Below the pieces are notes generated by a model. The model saw only the letters and a list, made by a program, of their open reading frames with translations, searched no databases and had not been told where the DNA came from. The translations under genes and the position numbers were made by a program. Positions 45,684 through 54,516 of a stretch of 64,000 nt of DNA are shown piece by piece. The DNA lies in contig JBBRZE010000001.1 in NCBI GenBank assembly GCA_038236995.1, positions 1 through 64,000 of the forward strand. Direction: 5' to 3'. This stretch comes from JAAFHB01 sp038236995. Lineage in GTDB: Bacteria; Bacteroidota; Bacteroidia; Bacteroidales; Prolixibacteraceae. How positions within the stretch are numbered: the first letter of the stretch is position 1; each line of letters starts with the position of its first letter.

Positions 45684-46428
45684 GAAAGTACTACATATGA
45701 TTTTTTGGAGTACTGCTATAATATTGATAATAATATCATTAGGGTTTTCGATAAAACAAAGTAGACAATTAAAATGTGCTGGTGTTAAAGTTGACATCAC
45801 CGATTCGATTCAGGAAAAGTTTGTGAGAAGTAACGACATTCGTCAATGGGTAAACAGAAACCATCCTGCGATTTTTGGTCAGCCGCTCGGATCAGTCAAT
45901 CTTCGGAAGATTGAAGATGGATTGCGAAAGCTCCAATCGGTTGAAGATGTTGCAGTTTATACAAATGTATTCGACAATGGCGTCAGGAGTTTTGGAGCAC
46001 TTGTCGTTAAAATTAAACAAAGGGAACCCGTTTTTAGGGTGGTTAGTTCGGGACGTGCCTTTTATATGGACAAGTTTGGAAAGGTAATCGACTGGTCACC
46101 AAGGTATACACCAAGGGTTTTGATTGTTGGAGGCATTGTATCAACGGATTATGCCCGGAAAAGGCTTCTCCCGCTGATCAATTTCATCAACGGTGATCCT
46201 TTCTGGAGTGCTCAGATCGACCAGGTTTATGTGAATTCGGTTGGCGAGCTTTCAATGATTCCCAGGGTTGGCGAACAGCTAATTCTTTTCGGTGAACCTG
46301 AGGATTTTCAGATTAAATTTCGTAACCTTAAGGCGTTATATACCGATGGGTTCAAGAATGGCGGATGGAGTATTTACAAAACCATCAATGTAGAATTTCG
46401 TAATCAGATAGTTTGCACAAAAAAATAA
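45676..46428 (+). CDS. ftsQ: Cell division protein FtsQ
   Basis: A 250-residue bitopic division protein: short basic cytoplasmic start, one membrane segment (about 8-26), a POTRA-like part (VDITDSIQEKFVRSNDIRQWVN) and a beta domain. The open frame extends upstream to 45613 inside murC, but ATG 45676 (MFKKVLHM) gives the correct topology and an eight-base overlap with murC. Divergent, as usual for FtsQ in Bacteroidota; the position before ftsA supports it. Confidence 0.9.
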   Translation: MFKKVLHMIFWSTAIILIIISLGFSIKQSRQLKCAGVKVDITDSIQEKFVRSNDIRQWVNRNHPAIFGQPLGSVNLRKIEDGLRKLQSVEDVAVYTNVFDNGVRSFGALVVKIKQREPVFRVVSSGRAFYMDKFGKVIDWSPRYTPRVLIVGGIVSTDYARKRLLPLINFINGDPFWSAQIDQVYVNSVGELSMIPRVGEQLILFGEPEDFQIKFRNLKALYTDGFKNGGWSIYKTINVEFRNQIVCTKK

Positions 46429-46434
46429 AAAGCT

Positions 46435-47763
46435 ATGAACCTGACAAGAGAGTTGGTTGCAGCAATTGACATTGGAACCCTGCGGACAAGGGCGGCAATT
46501 GGCCGTTTCACCACAGATGGGAAACTCGAAATCGTCGCCGTAGGCGATACTTTGACAAAAGGTGTCCGGAACGGAGTCGTCGTGAATATAGACGAAGTAG
46601 CGGTATCGATCAGAACAGTAATCAGTTCACTTGAGAAATCGCTGAATTTACGGGTGCAGAAGATCTACGCCGGAATTTCGGGACAGAAAATTAACAACCG
46701 ACAGGTCACTGGTTACCGGATGACCGAAAACGGAGAAGTTACGCAAGCCATTATCAATTCCTTGATCGATGAGGCTCAACGTTACTCGAGCGGTCCCGGT
46801 GAAAAAGTTTACCACCTGGTTCCCCAGGAATTTATTGTGGATGGTGAGCGCGGTGTAAATAACCCTGTCGGAATGGCCGGGCGTCGCGTTGATGCTGCTT
46901 TCACGGTGATCTCTGCCTCCGAATCATACGAATTGAATCTTAAGCGAAGCATCGAAAAGGCAGGATACGAATTAGTTTCTGCTTTTATCAATCCTTTTGT
47001 GCAGGGAGCAGGGTTTCTTTCGAAAGATGAAAAAGAGGCAGGAGTTATCCTGCTTGATTTCGGTGCCGGAACTACAGGGATGTCACTTTACTACGAAAAT
47101 AAACTCCGTTTAGCAACAGAATTGCCTTTCGGTGGAAATGTGATTTCGAATGATATTCGGGAAGGTTGTAACATCATTCCGCGGCATGCCGAAATGGTAA
47201 AAGTCCAGTGTGGCTATGCTTTTTCGGAATTGGTTCCCGACAATAAATTTGCCCAGATTCCCGAAGTGGAAGGATGGCAGGCCAAAGAGATCAGCTTCCG
47301 CAACCTCTCAGGAATCATTCAGGCAAGGCTCGAAGAGATCATCGAAGGGGTGAACTTTCAACTCGAAGCAACAGGCTTATTGCCTAAACTTGGAGCTGGT
47401 ATCGTTTTAACAGGTGGCGGTTCGAATATGCGGGGAATCGATAAATTGGTCAGTTATATGACCGGTATTGATGTCCGTTTCGGGAAACCCGTAGTTGCTA
47501 TAAAGGAACAGTTGTTCAACGAACAGATAATGAATACCGAATCGGCTAATTTGATCGGATTGCTGATCAATGGCTTATATGCTGCACGCAGAAATAAGTA
47601 TCCTCCTGGAATGATTGTTTCAGACGCGCAGGAAGAGGTTAAAAAGAAATTACCCGTAAAAAATCAGGGAGCCGGACTAAAGACGATGGTATCCGATTTA
47701 TTTGGCAGGGCAAAAGAGGGTCTCAACGGACTGATATCCGATGAAGACAGCGAATTAAATTAA
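46435..47763 (+). CDS. ftsA: Cell division actin-like protein FtsA
   Basis: Actin-like ATPase that tethers FtsZ polymers to the membrane. 442 residues with AAIDIGTLRTRAAIG (phosphate 1), VILLDFGAGTTGMSLY (phosphate 2) and GIVLTGGGSNMRGI (adenosine loop). The last 24 residues (MVSDLFGRAKEGLNGLISDE, 418-437, then an acidic end) form the amphipathic membrane-targeting helix. A closely similar pattern ends the following FtsZ copy. It is 18 bp upstream of ftsZ copy 1. Confidence 0.95.
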   Translation: MNLTRELVAAIDIGTLRTRAAIGRFTTDGKLEIVAVGDTLTKGVRNGVVVNIDEVAVSIRTVISSLEKSLNLRVQKIYAGISGQKINNRQVTGYRMTENGEVTQAIINSLIDEAQRYSSGPGEKVYHLVPQEFIVDGERGVNNPVGMAGRRVDAAFTVISASESYELNLKRSIEKAGYELVSAFINPFVQGAGFLSKDEKEAGVILLDFGAGTTGMSLYYENKLRLATELPFGGNVISNDIREGCNIIPRHAEMVKVQCGYAFSELVPDNKFAQIPEVEGWQAKEISFRNLSGIIQARLEEIIEGVNFQLEATGLLPKLGAGIVLTGGGSNMRGIDKLVSYMTGIDVRFGKPVVAIKEQLFNEQIMNTESANLIGLLINGLYAARRNKYPPGMIVSDAQEEVKKKLPVKNQGAGLKTMVSDLFGRAKEGLNGLISDEDSELN

Positions 47764-47781
47764 AATCAATCAGTTTATCAA

Positions 47782-49095
47782 ATGGAAGATGTATCAGACG
47801 ACTTGTTGACCTTTGGGTTTCAACACGATTACCAATCAATCATTAAGGTTGTAGGGGTTGGAGGCGGTGGCGGAAACGCTGTTAATCACATGTTCTATAA
47901 AGGAATAGCCGGTGTTGATTTTCTGGTATGTAATACTGACGCACAGGCGCTTGTCAATAGCCCTGTTCCGGTAAAGGTTCAACTCGGGGTTTCGCTCACC
48001 GAAGGTCGTGGGGCAGGGAACAAACCCAAGCGTGGTGAGCAGGCAGCTATCGAAAATCTTGCTGAAATCAGGGCAGTTCTCGAGACGGGGACAAAAATGA
48101 TTTTTATTACAGCGGGTATGGGCGGTGGAACAGGAACCGGAGCAGCTCCTGTAATCGCGCAATTGGCACGCGAGATGGATATTCTCACGATTGCTGTTGT
48201 CACACTCCCTTCTATCAAGGAGGGACGATTGCGTTACGAACAGGCCATTGAGGGGATTAAACGGTTACAGCGTTATGTCGATAGTCTGCTCGTAATCAGC
48301 AATGAAAACCTGCACAAAGTATATGGCGATCTTCCGGCACGTGAGGCTTTTGCGCAGGCCGATAATATTGTGGCTGCTGCTGTAAAAGGTTGTGCCGAAA
48401 TCATCACACTTCACGGAAATATCAACATTGACTTTGCCGATGTAAATACCGTCTTACGCGAAAGTGGCGTATTCATTATGGGAACCGGCTTTGCCGAAGG
48501 CGAAAACCGCGCGATGCGGGCTGCTGAAGAGGCGCTTAAGTCGCCACTTCTCGATAGTAACGACATCTATGGCACCGAAAATATCCTGCTCAACATCACT
48601 TCCGGCGACGATGAGGTTCGCATGGGAGAGATCGGCGATATTATCGATTACCTTCAGAATGCAGCCGGCGATAATGCTAACATTATCTGGGGGAATGGTT
48701 ACGATGCCAAGCTGGGTAATAAAATTAGTGTTACCGTAATCGCTACTGGATTTGAGTTAAATCCCAACAGGATTCTTCGACCGGAACCCGTAAAAGAGAC
48801 GGTGGTAATTCCTTCAACAGAAACGATCAATCAAAATATAAATCCGGAACCGGAGACGTTTAAAGAACCCCCTGGTCCGCCAGCGGAACCTCATCCACTC
48901 TTTGACCCTGATGAGAGTTTTACAGTTCGTAAAGATGAAAAAACCCGTGATGCCGACCGGCAGGAGCGTGTTTCAAAGCTTGAAAAGAAAAGTTCCAAAC
49001 CCAAAGGAGCGGATGGTGATGAACCAGTAAGTAATTGGTTTACGAGACAATTTGGAAGTCTATTTAGTGAAGACGATGCTGAAATTGATGAATGA
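47782..49095 (+). CDS. ftsZ1: FtsZ paralogue 1 (non-canonical C-terminus)
   Basis: A 437-residue FtsZ with an intact GTPase: IKVVGVGGGGGNAVNHM, the tubulin signature GGGTGTG (114-120) and a T7 loop NIDFAD (Asn215, Asp217, Asp220) that completes the GTP site of the next subunit. It should therefore polymerise. A linker of about 85 residues rich in Pro, Glu and Lys follows. The canonical C-terminal peptide that binds FtsA is missing. Instead the end (416-437, PVSNWFTRQFGSLFSEDD) is amphipathic, with Val416, Trp419, Phe420, Phe424, Leu427 and Phe428 on one face, and resembles the FtsA membrane tail. It may anchor directly to the membrane. Tandem with a canonical ftsZ 35 bp downstream. The symbol is descriptive only. 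Confidence 0.95.
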   Translation: MEDVSDDLLTFGFQHDYQSIIKVVGVGGGGGNAVNHMFYKGIAGVDFLVCNTDAQALVNSPVPVKVQLGVSLTEGRGAGNKPKRGEQAAIENLAEIRAVLETGTKMIFITAGMGGGTGTGAAPVIAQLAREMDILTIAVVTLPSIKEGRLRYEQAIEGIKRLQRYVDSLLVISNENLHKVYGDLPAREAFAQADNIVAAAVKGCAEIITLHGNINIDFADVNTVLRESGVFIMGTGFAEGENRAMRAAEEALKSPLLDSNDIYGTENILLNITSGDDEVRMGEIGDIIDYLQNAAGDNANIIWGNGYDAKLGNKISVTVIATGFELNPNRILRPEPVKETVVIPSTETINQNINPEPETFKEPPGPPAEPHPLFDPDESFTVRKDEKTRDADRQERVSKLEKKSSKPKGADGDEPVSNWFTRQFGSLFSEDDAEIDE

Positions 49096-49130
49096 TTTCC
49101 CACGTCGGATAACAATTAAAAGGTGATAAA

Positions 49131-50546
49131 ATGGCAGATCTTATAGAATTTGATTTACCCGTTAGCAGCGATAAAATCATAAAAGTAATCGGAGTAGGTG
49201 GAGGCGGCGGAAACGCTGTGAATCACATGTACCGTCAAGGTATTAAGGATGTTGAATTTGCTGTCTGTAATACAGATGCACAGGCGTTGATGAATAGCCC
49301 TGTACCGCTTAAGGTTCAACTCGGTTCTGAATTGACTGAAGGTCGCGGTGCCGGGAACAAGCCCGATGTAGGACGCGAATCAGCGCTTGAGAACATCGAA
49401 GACATCGAGAAGTTGTTGGATGGCAATACCAAGATGGTCTTTATCACGGCCGGAATGGGCGGGGGAACCGGAACTGGTGCAGCTCCGGTGATTGCTCAGG
49501 TGGCCCGCGACCGAAAAATATTAACGGTTGGCATTGTTTCAATTCCTTTCCGGAATGAAGGACGTCTGCGTATCCAACAGGCCATCGAAGGGATCCGCGA
49601 AATGGAGAGTCATGTCGATTCGTTACTTGTCATTAACAACGAAAGAATCAGGGAGATTTATGGTGACTTCCCGATTTCAAAAGCCTTCTCAAAGGCCGAT
49701 GACGTCCTGGCCATTGCGGCAAAGGGAATTGCTGAAATTATCACCTGCCCTGGGTTTATCAATGTCGACTTCGAAGATGTTCGGACAGTGATGTCTAATT
49801 CTGGTGTCGCGATTATGGGATCATTTATGGCAGTCGGAGAAAACCGTGCGCGCAAGGCCGTTGAAGGAGCCGTCAATTCGCCGCTGTTAAATAACAATGA
49901 TATCCGCGGAGCAAAAAATATCCTCGTTAATATTACTTCAGGTGAGACCAACGAAGTAACAATGGATGAGATGAACCTGGTTAACGAGTATGTGCAGGAG
50001 ATGGCCGGCAACAATGCCGATCTGATCTATGGCGTTGCTGTCGATCCCGAAATGGGTGAGGCAATAAGTGTGACCGTAATTGCCACAGGTTTTAAAACAA
50101 GTTCGATTCCCGAAATGAATGGCGGAACGCAGCCGCAGCGTGAGAAAGTTCCGCTACTCGATGATACCAACGCCTTTCCGGCAGGATTCTTTGGCAACGA
50201 AAATGTTTCCAATCAGCCAAAACGCCCCGTTTTTACTGAACCAACGGCTGTTGATAAAAAAGATGAGATTATCAAACAGTTGTATCCGCCCATCAGGATA
50301 GATCCTTTTGGTGACGGAACTGGTGAAGGCGGTAAGAAAGTGATGCAAGTGAACTTTTTTAACGAGACTGAAGACTATATTGAAGAACTTTCCAAGATAC
50401 CTGCTTATGAACGTAGGAAAGCCAAGAATCCGGGTAATCCGCTGGCAAACGCTAAGGAAGTGTCACGTTATACTTTGTCAGGTAATCCAGACGAAGGTCC
50501 CCGGTTGAGGAAAAACAACTCTTTTCTGCACGATAAGGCGGACTGA
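49131..50546 (+). CDS. ftsZ: Cell division GTPase FtsZ (canonical copy)
   Basis: A 471-residue FtsZ with GVGGGGGNAVNHM, GGGTGTG (110-116) and T7 loop NVDFED (Asn211, Asp213, Asp216). It forms the Z ring. The C-terminus carries the FtsA-binding type peptide IPAYERR (423-429) and the end NNSFLHD typical of Bacteroidales FtsZ, so this is the orthologue of the usual single copy. It resembles copy 1 at well over half of positions in the GTPase domain by eye. Last gene of the cluster before a repeat-filled gap; gatB/YqeY, which normally follows, is displaced 335 bp downstream. Confidence 0.96.
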   Translation: MADLIEFDLPVSSDKIIKVIGVGGGGGNAVNHMYRQGIKDVEFAVCNTDAQALMNSPVPLKVQLGSELTEGRGAGNKPDVGRESALENIEDIEKLLDGNTKMVFITAGMGGGTGTGAAPVIAQVARDRKILTVGIVSIPFRNEGRLRIQQAIEGIREMESHVDSLLVINNERIREIYGDFPISKAFSKADDVLAIAAKGIAEIITCPGFINVDFEDVRTVMSNSGVAIMGSFMAVGENRARKAVEGAVNSPLLNNNDIRGAKNILVNITSGETNEVTMDEMNLVNEYVQEMAGNNADLIYGVAVDPEMGEAISVTVIATGFKTSSIPEMNGGTQPQREKVPLLDDTNAFPAGFFGNENVSNQPKRPVFTEPTAVDKKDEIIKQLYPPIRIDPFGDGTGEGGKKVMQVNFFNETEDYIEELSKIPAYERRKAKNPGNPLANAKEVSRYTLSGNPDEGPRLRKNNSFLHDKAD

Positions 50547-50595
50547 GAAGGAAGAGGGAGAGAAGGGGAGAAAGGGAGATGGAGAGAAAAGGAGA
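50545..50595 (+). repeat. Polypurine tract overlapping the ftsZ stop
   Basis: After the stop codon (its last bases included), 50 of 51 positions are purine, with GGG, GGGG, GGG and GG runs. It has triplex or G-quadruplex potential; nothing in the sequence shows a function. Confidence 0.6.
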
Positions 50596-50671
50596 CAATT
50601 GACTTCTTCAAACTTTGTTTCAATAATTTGATCAGTCCTCTAAAGTCCTGCAATTTGAAGTTAGAGTACTA

Positions 50672-50803
50672 ATTTTTTACCCTGAAAGGGTTTAATGTCA
50701 ATAACCCTGGGTAAGGAGGAACGACGCACCCCGGGGTATATAATGAAGAAGTGATAAAGGCGCATCTGCGAAGCATAATAGTAAAGATACTGCTGTATGC
50801 GCC
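50672..50803. repeat. REP-like multi-hairpin intergenic element
   Basis: Consists of three foldbacks: ACCCTGAAAGGGT; an AACCCTGGGT/ACCCCGGGG arm pair; and GGCGCAT (50759-50765) / ATGCGCC (50797-50803). The arrangement is like dispersed Bacteroidota repeats. It separates ftsZ from yqeY and may terminate the division operon. Confidence 0.6.
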
Positions 50804-50881
50804 GCAAATTATAATATATGAAGAGGATGCAGAATAAAAGCAGCAATCCTTGAATATTAAATATTTTTAAAGAACAATATT

Positions 50882-51331
50882 ATGAATCTATTTGATCAGA
50901 TCAGCGATGACATTCGGTTGGCCATGCTGGCGAGGGACAAAGGGCGGCTCGAAGCTTTACGAAATGTGAAGAAAGTGTTGATTGAAGCTAAAACTGCTAA
51001 AACTGGCGGTGAAGAGTTAAGTGATGAAGCTGCTATCAGGGCAATTGCCAAACTGGTAAAACAAGGACGCGACTCGGCTGAGATCTACAAGGAGCAAAAC
51101 CGTATGGATCTTTATGAGCCTGAAATGGTTCAGGTGAAGATTCTGGAGGAATATCTGCCAAAGCAGATGGATGATGCTGAATTAACTGTCATTATTAAAG
51201 CCATTATCGAAAAAACCGGAGCCACTTCCATTAAAGAAATGGGTAAAGTGATTGGGTTAGCTTCTAAAGAATTGGCCGGAAAAGCAGATGGCAGACTGAT
51301 TTCTGATAAAGTTAAAAGCTTACTTGCATAG
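50882..51331 (+). CDS. yqeY: GatB/YqeY domain protein
   Basis: A 149-residue all-helical protein of the YqeY family, related to the C-terminal tail of the amidotransferase subunit GatB: AMLARDKGRLEALRNVKKVLIEAK, KQGRDSAEIYKEQNRMDLYEPE, LEEYLPKQM, and the terminal KADGRLISDKVKSLL. Its role is uncertain; GatB-like tRNA contact is inferred from homology. In Bacteroidota it commonly follows ftsZ, as here. It ends 50 bp before a strong terminator. Confidence 0.92.
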   Translation: MNLFDQISDDIRLAMLARDKGRLEALRNVKKVLIEAKTAKTGGEELSDEAAIRAIAKLVKQGRDSAEIYKEQNRMDLYEPEMVQVKILEEYLPKQMDDAELTVIIKAIIEKTGATSIKEMGKVIGLASKELAGKADGRLISDKVKSLLA

Positions 51332-51377
51332 TGGGTCCTTCAATAATAAAAGAATAAAGTCTTTCGGCTGTAAATAA

Positions 51378-51422
51378 AAAAATGCCACCTCCTGCATTTG
51401 CGGGAGGTGGCAATTCTTTTTT
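51378..51422. terminator. Bidirectional terminator between yqeY and sodB
   Basis: Ten-base stem TGCCACCTCC (51383-51392) / GGAGGTGGCA (51403-51412), A-run before and T-run after, between convergent genes. Confidence 0.9.
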
Positions 51423-51545
51423 TGACTTCATTGGTGAAAAACATCATTTCGACTGTAAACCCAGCCAGCTACAAGATGCTAGTTGCCAGCCGCTATTAAT
51501 CGAATATCCTCGTTACGAAATGTGATACAGCCCGGATAGACAGGA

Positions 51546-52145
51546 CTATGCTTTAAACCGTTTAGCCACTTCATCCCAGTTGATGACCTTGAAAAATGCC
51601 TCAATGTACTCTGGACGACGATTCTGATATTTCAGGTAATAAGCATGTTCCCAGACATCAATTCCAAGAATAGGCGATCCCTGCACTTCTGCAACATCCA
51701 TCAACGGATTGTCCTGATTTGGGGTGGAACTCACAACCAGTGAATCGCCTTTCTGAATCAGCCATGCCCAACCGCTTCCGAACCTTGTTGCTGCTGCCTT
51801 TGTAAAAGCCTCTTTAAATGAATCGTACGATCCGAAAGAGCCATTCAGCGTTTCGAGCAGTTTGCCTTGTGGTGCAGATGCCCCTCCTGGTGTCAGTAAA
51901 TCGAAGTATAAATTGTGATTGTAAAAACCACCTCCGTTATTCCTTAAAACAGGAGCAACTTTTGATGCATTTGCAATAATCTCTTCGATGCTTTTCCCCT
52001 TCAGATCACTGGTTTCGAGCGCTGCATTCAGGTTGTTGGTATAAGCCGCGTGATGTTTTGAATGATGGATTTCCATCGTCTGAGCGTCGATGTATGGTTC
52101 GAGCGCTTTATAGTCGTATTTTAATGTAGGTAATGTAAAACTCAT
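51546..52145 (-). CDS. sodB: Superoxide dismutase (Fe/Mn family)
   Basis: Converts superoxide to hydrogen peroxide and oxygen; cytoplasmic, no signal peptide. 199 residues with metal ligands in MEIHHSKHHAAY (His27), FYNHNLYFD, and the C-terminal GIDVWEHAYYLKYQNRRPEYIEAFF (Asp and His). The sequence is of the Fe/cambialistic type found in Bacteroides and Porphyromonas; the metal in vivo is not certain. It is the sole gene of its unit. Confidence 0.95.
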   Translation of the reverse strand: MSFTLPTLKYDYKALEPYIDAQTMEIHHSKHHAAYTNNLNAALETSDLKGKSIEEIIANASKVAPVLRNNGGGFYNHNLYFDLLTPGGASAPQGKLLETLNGSFGSYDSFKEAFTKAAATRFGSGWAWLIQKGDSLVVSSTPNQDNPLMDVAEVQGSPILGIDVWEHAYYLKYQNRRPEYIEAFFKVINWDEVAKRFKA

Positions 52146-52328
52146 GACTTCTTTATTTAAATTGTTTTTCCAGTATAACGAATCAGGGCGAAAAAGGTTT
52201 AGATTAAGTCTAAATAAGAATAGTGAAATTGAAATTAAAGGATTTATTCAGTTTTACAACAATTTCTATTCTGAAAGTGTTACTTTGTTTTAATTGATAA
52301 TTGAGACAGTTTTTAATAATATACGAAT

Positions 52329-52790
52329 ATGAAAATTTCACTTTTACTCTTTTGTATTGTGATATCTGTCTTTACAGGATGCGCACAAACGGAAAATAAC
52401 AAGAAAATGGACAATAAGAATGTAAAATACAACCAACTTACGCCTGAAGAGGCAGCGGTAATATTGAATAAACAGACCGAGCGGCCTTTCATAGGCAAGT
52501 ACACCAACTTTTCCGAAGCAGGGACCTATAATTGCAAGCAATGCAATACCCCTTTGTACAATTCGACAGATAAGTTTAAATCAGATTGTGGATGGCCAAG
52601 TTTTGATGATGAAATAAAGGGGGCAGTAAAACGTATTCCGGATATCGATGGCAGTCGCACCGAAATAGTATGCGCAAAATGTGGAGGACATCTCGGTCAC
52701 GTGTTTCTTGGTGAAGGTTTCACTCGAAAGGATACGCGTCATTGTGTGAATTCGATCTCCCTTGTTTTTGTTCCGGCTGCGTCGAAATAA
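52329..52790 (+). CDS. msrB: Peptide-methionine (R)-S-oxide reductase MsrB, lipoprotein form
   Basis: Repairs methionine-R-sulfoxide in proteins. A lipoprotein signal with lipobox FTGC (Cys18) places it in the cell envelope, unlike the common cytoplasmic MsrB. Structural zinc pairs are Cys69/Cys72 and Cys115/Cys118. The catalytic Cys139 lies in RHCVNSISL, and the conserved CGWPSF (Cys87) is present. 153 residues. It stands near sodB on the opposite strand, consistent with an oxidative-stress neighbourhood. Confidence 0.94.
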   Translation: MKISLLLFCIVISVFTGCAQTENNKKMDNKNVKYNQLTPEEAAVILNKQTERPFIGKYTNFSEAGTYNCKQCNTPLYNSTDKFKSDCGWPSFDDEIKGAVKRIPDIDGSRTEIVCAKCGGHLGHVFLGEGFTRKDTRHCVNSISLVFVPAASK

Positions 52791-53015
52791 AAGCCTGTCT
52801 GATATTCAAAAGAAAAAACCGAGACATCTTCTTTGTTGCTATGATATAACCCGTTGACAGATTTCTGTTGCAATTATATCATCCGTATTTTTAATACAGC
52901 CCTGGCGAAATATGGGAATGATGTAAATCTTTAATGGAATTGTGTAACTCAGCCGTTTAGGAACATGTGCATCTTTGTCAGGTGAAAATGTATTCACAAT
53001 TTCAACCCAAAAAAC

Positions 53016-53135
53016 ATGAATAATCTTTTCAGAGGACTGATTTCAGGATATGGAGCATCAAAATTAGGTGGAGGCATCGTAGGAACGGTTGTTGTTTTTA
53101 TTGTCATCTGGGTGATTCTTGGAACCTGTAGCTAA
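53016..53135 (+). CDS. Small membrane protein, 39 residues
   Basis: A 39-codon frame (MNNLFRGLISGYGASKLGGG... CS) with one strong membrane segment (about 21-37, IVGTVVVFIVIWVILG). The N-terminus is glycine-rich and weakly basic, suggesting the N-in orientation. It is well placed in a gene-free gap, but coding is judged only on composition. It could be a stress-related single-pass peptide; function unknown. Confidence 0.55.
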   Translation: MNNLFRGLISGYGASKLGGGIVGTVVVFIVIWVILGTCS

Positions 53136-53311
53136 AATTAGCGCACACAAAAATATCGGTTAATGATCGTCTGTTTTATGCCGCAGTTGGCTTAGAACTT
53201 TTCTAACCCGGACAGGTGGTTTCACGCATTTGATCATTGGGTGATCAGTTATATTTGTAGGCCCGGCAGTAGATTGCGCACATTATCCTGTCGTGTTTTT
53301 ATTATAAACGA

Positions 53312-53356
53312 ATTACAGCCAGCCTCTCAATTCTAAGTTGAGAGGCTGGCTGTAAT
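53312..53356. terminator. Perfect 19-bp hairpin after the TlpA-type gene
   Basis: ATTACAGCCAGCCTCTCAA, a 7-nt loop, and its exact complement. It lies 33 bp beyond the stop codon of the minus-strand gene at 53389. Without a long T-run, it might be a terminator, an mRNA stabiliser or a mobile foldback. Confidence 0.65.
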
Positions 53357-53388
53357 TATAGATCAGCTATTTTTTAATCTGAAAAATA

Positions 53389-54516
53389 TCACTTTCCGCC
53401 AAGCACTTCCTTTACTTTATCCGCGAGCGCATCACCTCTAAGGTTTTTGCCGATAATGGTGCCCGTATTGTCGATAAGTAAGTTGGATGGAATGGAGTTT
53501 ACTGCGTACAATTTTGCAGCAGCATTATTCCAGAACTGAAGATCTGATACATGCGTCCATGTCAACTGATCTTTTTCAATTGCCTTCAACCAATCCTCTT
53601 TCTTCCGGTCCAATGAAACACCATAAACATCAAATCCCTTTTTATTATATTCTTTAAAAACTTTCACAACATTCGGATTTTCCTGCCTGCACGGTCCACA
53701 CCATGATGCCCAGAAATCGATAAGAATTAGCTTTGATTTGCCAATTTTTGATGAAAGCGCAATCGGTTTGTCGTTTACGTCATTCATTGTGAAATCGGGA
53801 GCCTTTTGACCGACAGCCACAGTTTTCATAACGGCCACTCTTGCTTTAATATTCTTAATTACAGCTACATTAACGATGGTTGTGTCCAACTTATTAATTA
53901 AGTTTTCAATATCAGCAGCCTCAAGTTCGTAACTTAAATTGTTTACGATCGATGGAGTAATGTATGATTTAGGATGATCGGCTATAAACTTCTTGTTGAA
54001 CTCATTCTGTTCGGCAGAAATCTTGTTGTATAACGCTTCACTGTTCTTTTCAAACTCTGCCATTTTGGCCTTATCTTCTGTTTTTTTAACTGCCTCATAT
54101 TCTTCATCTAATTTGCTGGTACTATTTTCAAATGGCTTTAATGATTCCTGGTAAGCCAAATACTCATCCTGCGTTTTTGAACCTGTAACTTTTGCATAGG
54201 CAAGTGAATCAACAGATCCGTTTAATGTTAGCGTTGCATTCTCGAGGTAGAAAGATAAGTTTCCTTTTTTGTCTTTTTGCGACAGATAGACTTTGTCTGG
54301 GTATTCAACTGAACCACCTTTTATTGTGAACTCACCTTTTGCTGAAACAGCAGAGTCGAGTTTGACAAAACTCCCGGCCTCTCTTTTCTGAAGATAAAAA
54401 GTAATTCCATCCGCTCCAATAATCTTACCATTAATAATATAAGAGGGCTCTTTCGGTTTCGTATTACAAGACGATAAAAGTGCAGCAGCAACTAACAGGT
54501 AAAGTATTTTTTTCAT
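53389..54516 (-). CDS. TlpA-type thioredoxin lipoprotein (DUF4369 + AhpC/TSA)
   Basis: A 375-residue envelope thiol protein. Lipobox LLSSC (Cys17); residues about 25-115 form the DUF4369-like beta domain common in Bacteroidota (YIINGKIIGADGITFYLQKRE); a helical middle region; then a thioredoxin domain with FWASWCGPCRQENPN near residue 270 and IPSNLLIDNTGTIIG. The WCGPC motif implies disulfide exchange on the periplasmic side. The particular partner protein is unknown. Confidence 0.92.
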   Translation of the reverse strand: MKKILYLLVAAALLSSCNTKPKEPSYIINGKIIGADGITFYLQKREAGSFVKLDSAVSAKGEFTIKGGSVEYPDKVYLSQKDKKGNLSFYLENATLTLNGSVDSLAYAKVTGSKTQDEYLAYQESLKPFENSTSKLDEEYEAVKKTEDKAKMAEFEKNSEALYNKISAEQNEFNKKFIADHPKSYITPSIVNNLSYELEAADIENLINKLDTTIVNVAVIKNIKARVAVMKTVAVGQKAPDFTMNDVNDKPIALSSKIGKSKLILIDFWASWCGPCRQENPNVVKVFKEYNKKGFDVYGVSLDRKKEDWLKAIEKDQLTWTHVSDLQFWNNAAAKLYAVNSIPSNLLIDNTGTIIGKNLRGDALADKVKEVLGGK

